In this document: piece by piece, positions 17,205 through 18,128 of the stretch
Numbering within the stretch: position 1 is the first letter of the stretch
Layout: the number at the start of each line of letters is the position of its first letter
NCBI GenBank assembly: GCA_018398765.1
Contig: JAHBMJ010000196.1
Location: 35,944 to 54,071, forward strand
Direction of reading: 5' to 3'
Origin: Chromera velia
Taxonomy: Eukaryota > Sar > Chromeraceae
Length of the DNA: 18,128 nucleotides
Translations under genes and position numbers: made by a program
Notes under the pieces: generated by a model
Database searches by the model: none
Seen by the model: only the letters and a program-made list of their open reading frames with translations
What the model was told of the DNA's origin: nothing

Positions 17205-18097
17205 GCAGAATGCTGTGCTCGCCTCAATACTTCCAAATCGTGAAAGAATTTTCTTTCACACGAAGAGGAGAGTGACCTCACGGAGCGAGTCTGCTTGTCT
17301 CTCTCTTCATATTCGGAAGGCAGGGAGGGAGGCTAACGAGCGGGCGGGCAGGCAGGGTGACAGCGAGAAGCACCCACCCAAAGGACCGAATGAATGTTCT
17401 CGCAAATTCAAACCCTCCTGAGAAACGAAAAATAGGGTCGCTAGAAAACAGGAAGACAGAGAAGAAAGAGAAGAGAACAGACTGAAAGACAGACAAAAAG
17501 AAAGAAGAAAGAAGGAGAAGAGAATGAAGGAAGAGGGTTAAAGGAAGAGAAGAGGAGAGTGCAAACAGATAGAAACATGGACTGAGATGAGATGACAGAG
17601 TATTTTCTTTCAGGTGTCTGGGTCGGGTCGCTCTTCCTCCTCTTTTTTCTCTTCTACATTCCCTGCCTCAGCCGATCCGAGTCTCATGCAGAAAGAATTC
17701 AGTTAGGTGCATCAATCGATTGATGGATGGATGGATAATCCCCCGACGTCCCGATATCGATTGAAACATTGATTGATTGCATCAGCAGTTCAGAATGTCA
17801 CTTCTCTCCAAAGCCGATCGATCGTGTACCCAAACAAGCAAAGCCTTTCTTCATCTCGTTGCAAAGGTTCATGACCGTGTCACTCCTAGTTGCTCATCCA
17901 TAGTGCCGTCCCCTGCCCTGCCCCCTTGGCTTCCTTTTCGTCCACCTGCGTTGGTTGTCTCCTCTCTTTTCTTACATCATCGATGAAGGAAGGCACTACA
18001 CCTGACATGCTCTTGCTCTGGCTTTCGCTGCCTTGTCCCATTTCGTCAGGCCAGAAAGAGAGACCGACATACAGACAGATACGAAATCCTGCTTGCT
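17204..18097. other. Purine- and pyrimidine-rich DNA, no gene seen
   Basis: Contains a long AG-rich stretch (about 17405-17590), a TTTCTTTCAG|GTGTCTGG splice-acceptor-like site near 17612, ATGGATGGATGG near 17722 and several CGATCGATCG-type runs. The open frames have no recognisable domain. Confidence 0.45.
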
Positions 18098-18128
18098 CCC
18101 CCCCCCCCCCCCCCCCCAACCCCCCCCC
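18098..18128 (+). repeat. Poly-C tract at the window edge
   Basis: A run of 20 C, then AA, then 9 C up to the last base. It may be real i-motif/G-quadruplex-forming sequence or an assembly artefact at a contig end; it continues to the edge, so its true length is unknown. Confidence 0.85.

Noticed and set aside
17204-17700. Splice-acceptor-like sites (TTTTGCAG at 17209, TTTCTTTCAG at 17612)
   Set aside because: Pyrimidine tracts followed by CAG arise by chance in CT-rich DNA, and no convincing donor or coding exon accompanies them.
1-18128. CRISPR arrays, tRNA or rRNA genes, bacterial defence systems
   Set aside because: No regularly spaced repeat-spacer pattern, cloverleaf or rRNA-like core was found by eye, and gene structure is eukaryotic.

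Overview
The window looks like nuclear DNA of a microbial eukaryote. A GT-AG intron sits inside the first gene, genes are sparse, intergenic DNA is AT-rich and full of simple repeats, and several retroelement remnants are present. A chromerid-type alveolate (for example Chromera) is my best guess; this is inference from style, and no marker gene here proves it. No bacterial features (ribosome binding sites, operons, CRISPR, tRNA or rRNA genes) were seen. Layout: (1) 1-1560 is purine-rich, begins with a four-copy 45-bp tandem repeat, and holds at most one weak cysteine-pair ORF. (2) 1884-3713 (+) is a rhomboid intramembrane protease gene resembling RHBDL4/RBL14, split by one 354-nt intron that is itself free of stops and in frame. 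(3) 4524-5066 (+) is the 5'-truncated C-terminal end of a retroelement reverse-transcriptase polyprotein. (4) 6228-6734 (-) is a compact intronless DUF202 membrane protein, probably organellar. (5) 7573-8341 (+) is a decayed gene for a short, probably secreted protein of unknown family. A second, more damaged copy lies at 15296-15610. (6) 9562-15176 (+) is a full-length Ty3/gypsy LTR retrotransposon inserted between those two copies. It has two 256-bp LTRs differing at 6 sites, a perfect 5-bp target-site duplication (ATAAC), and the domain order gag, protease, reverse transcriptase, RNase H, integrase, then a chromodomain-like tail. (7) 15611-18128 shows only simple repeats, purine or pyrimidine tracts and a poly-C edge. 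How the parts relate: the two cellular genes (rhomboid protease and DUF202 protein) look intact and unrelated to each other. The rest is retroelement material and gene debris. The Ty3/gypsy element still has every catalytic residue I looked for, but gag carries two compensating single-base frameshifts and the roughly 4-kb pol frame is interrupted only by nonsense codons (four TAG, one TGA) with no frameshift. The second signal of interest is the pair of paralogous pseudogenes of an unrecognised secreted-protein family on either side of the element, each broken by a different indel. All alignments and counts were made by eye.
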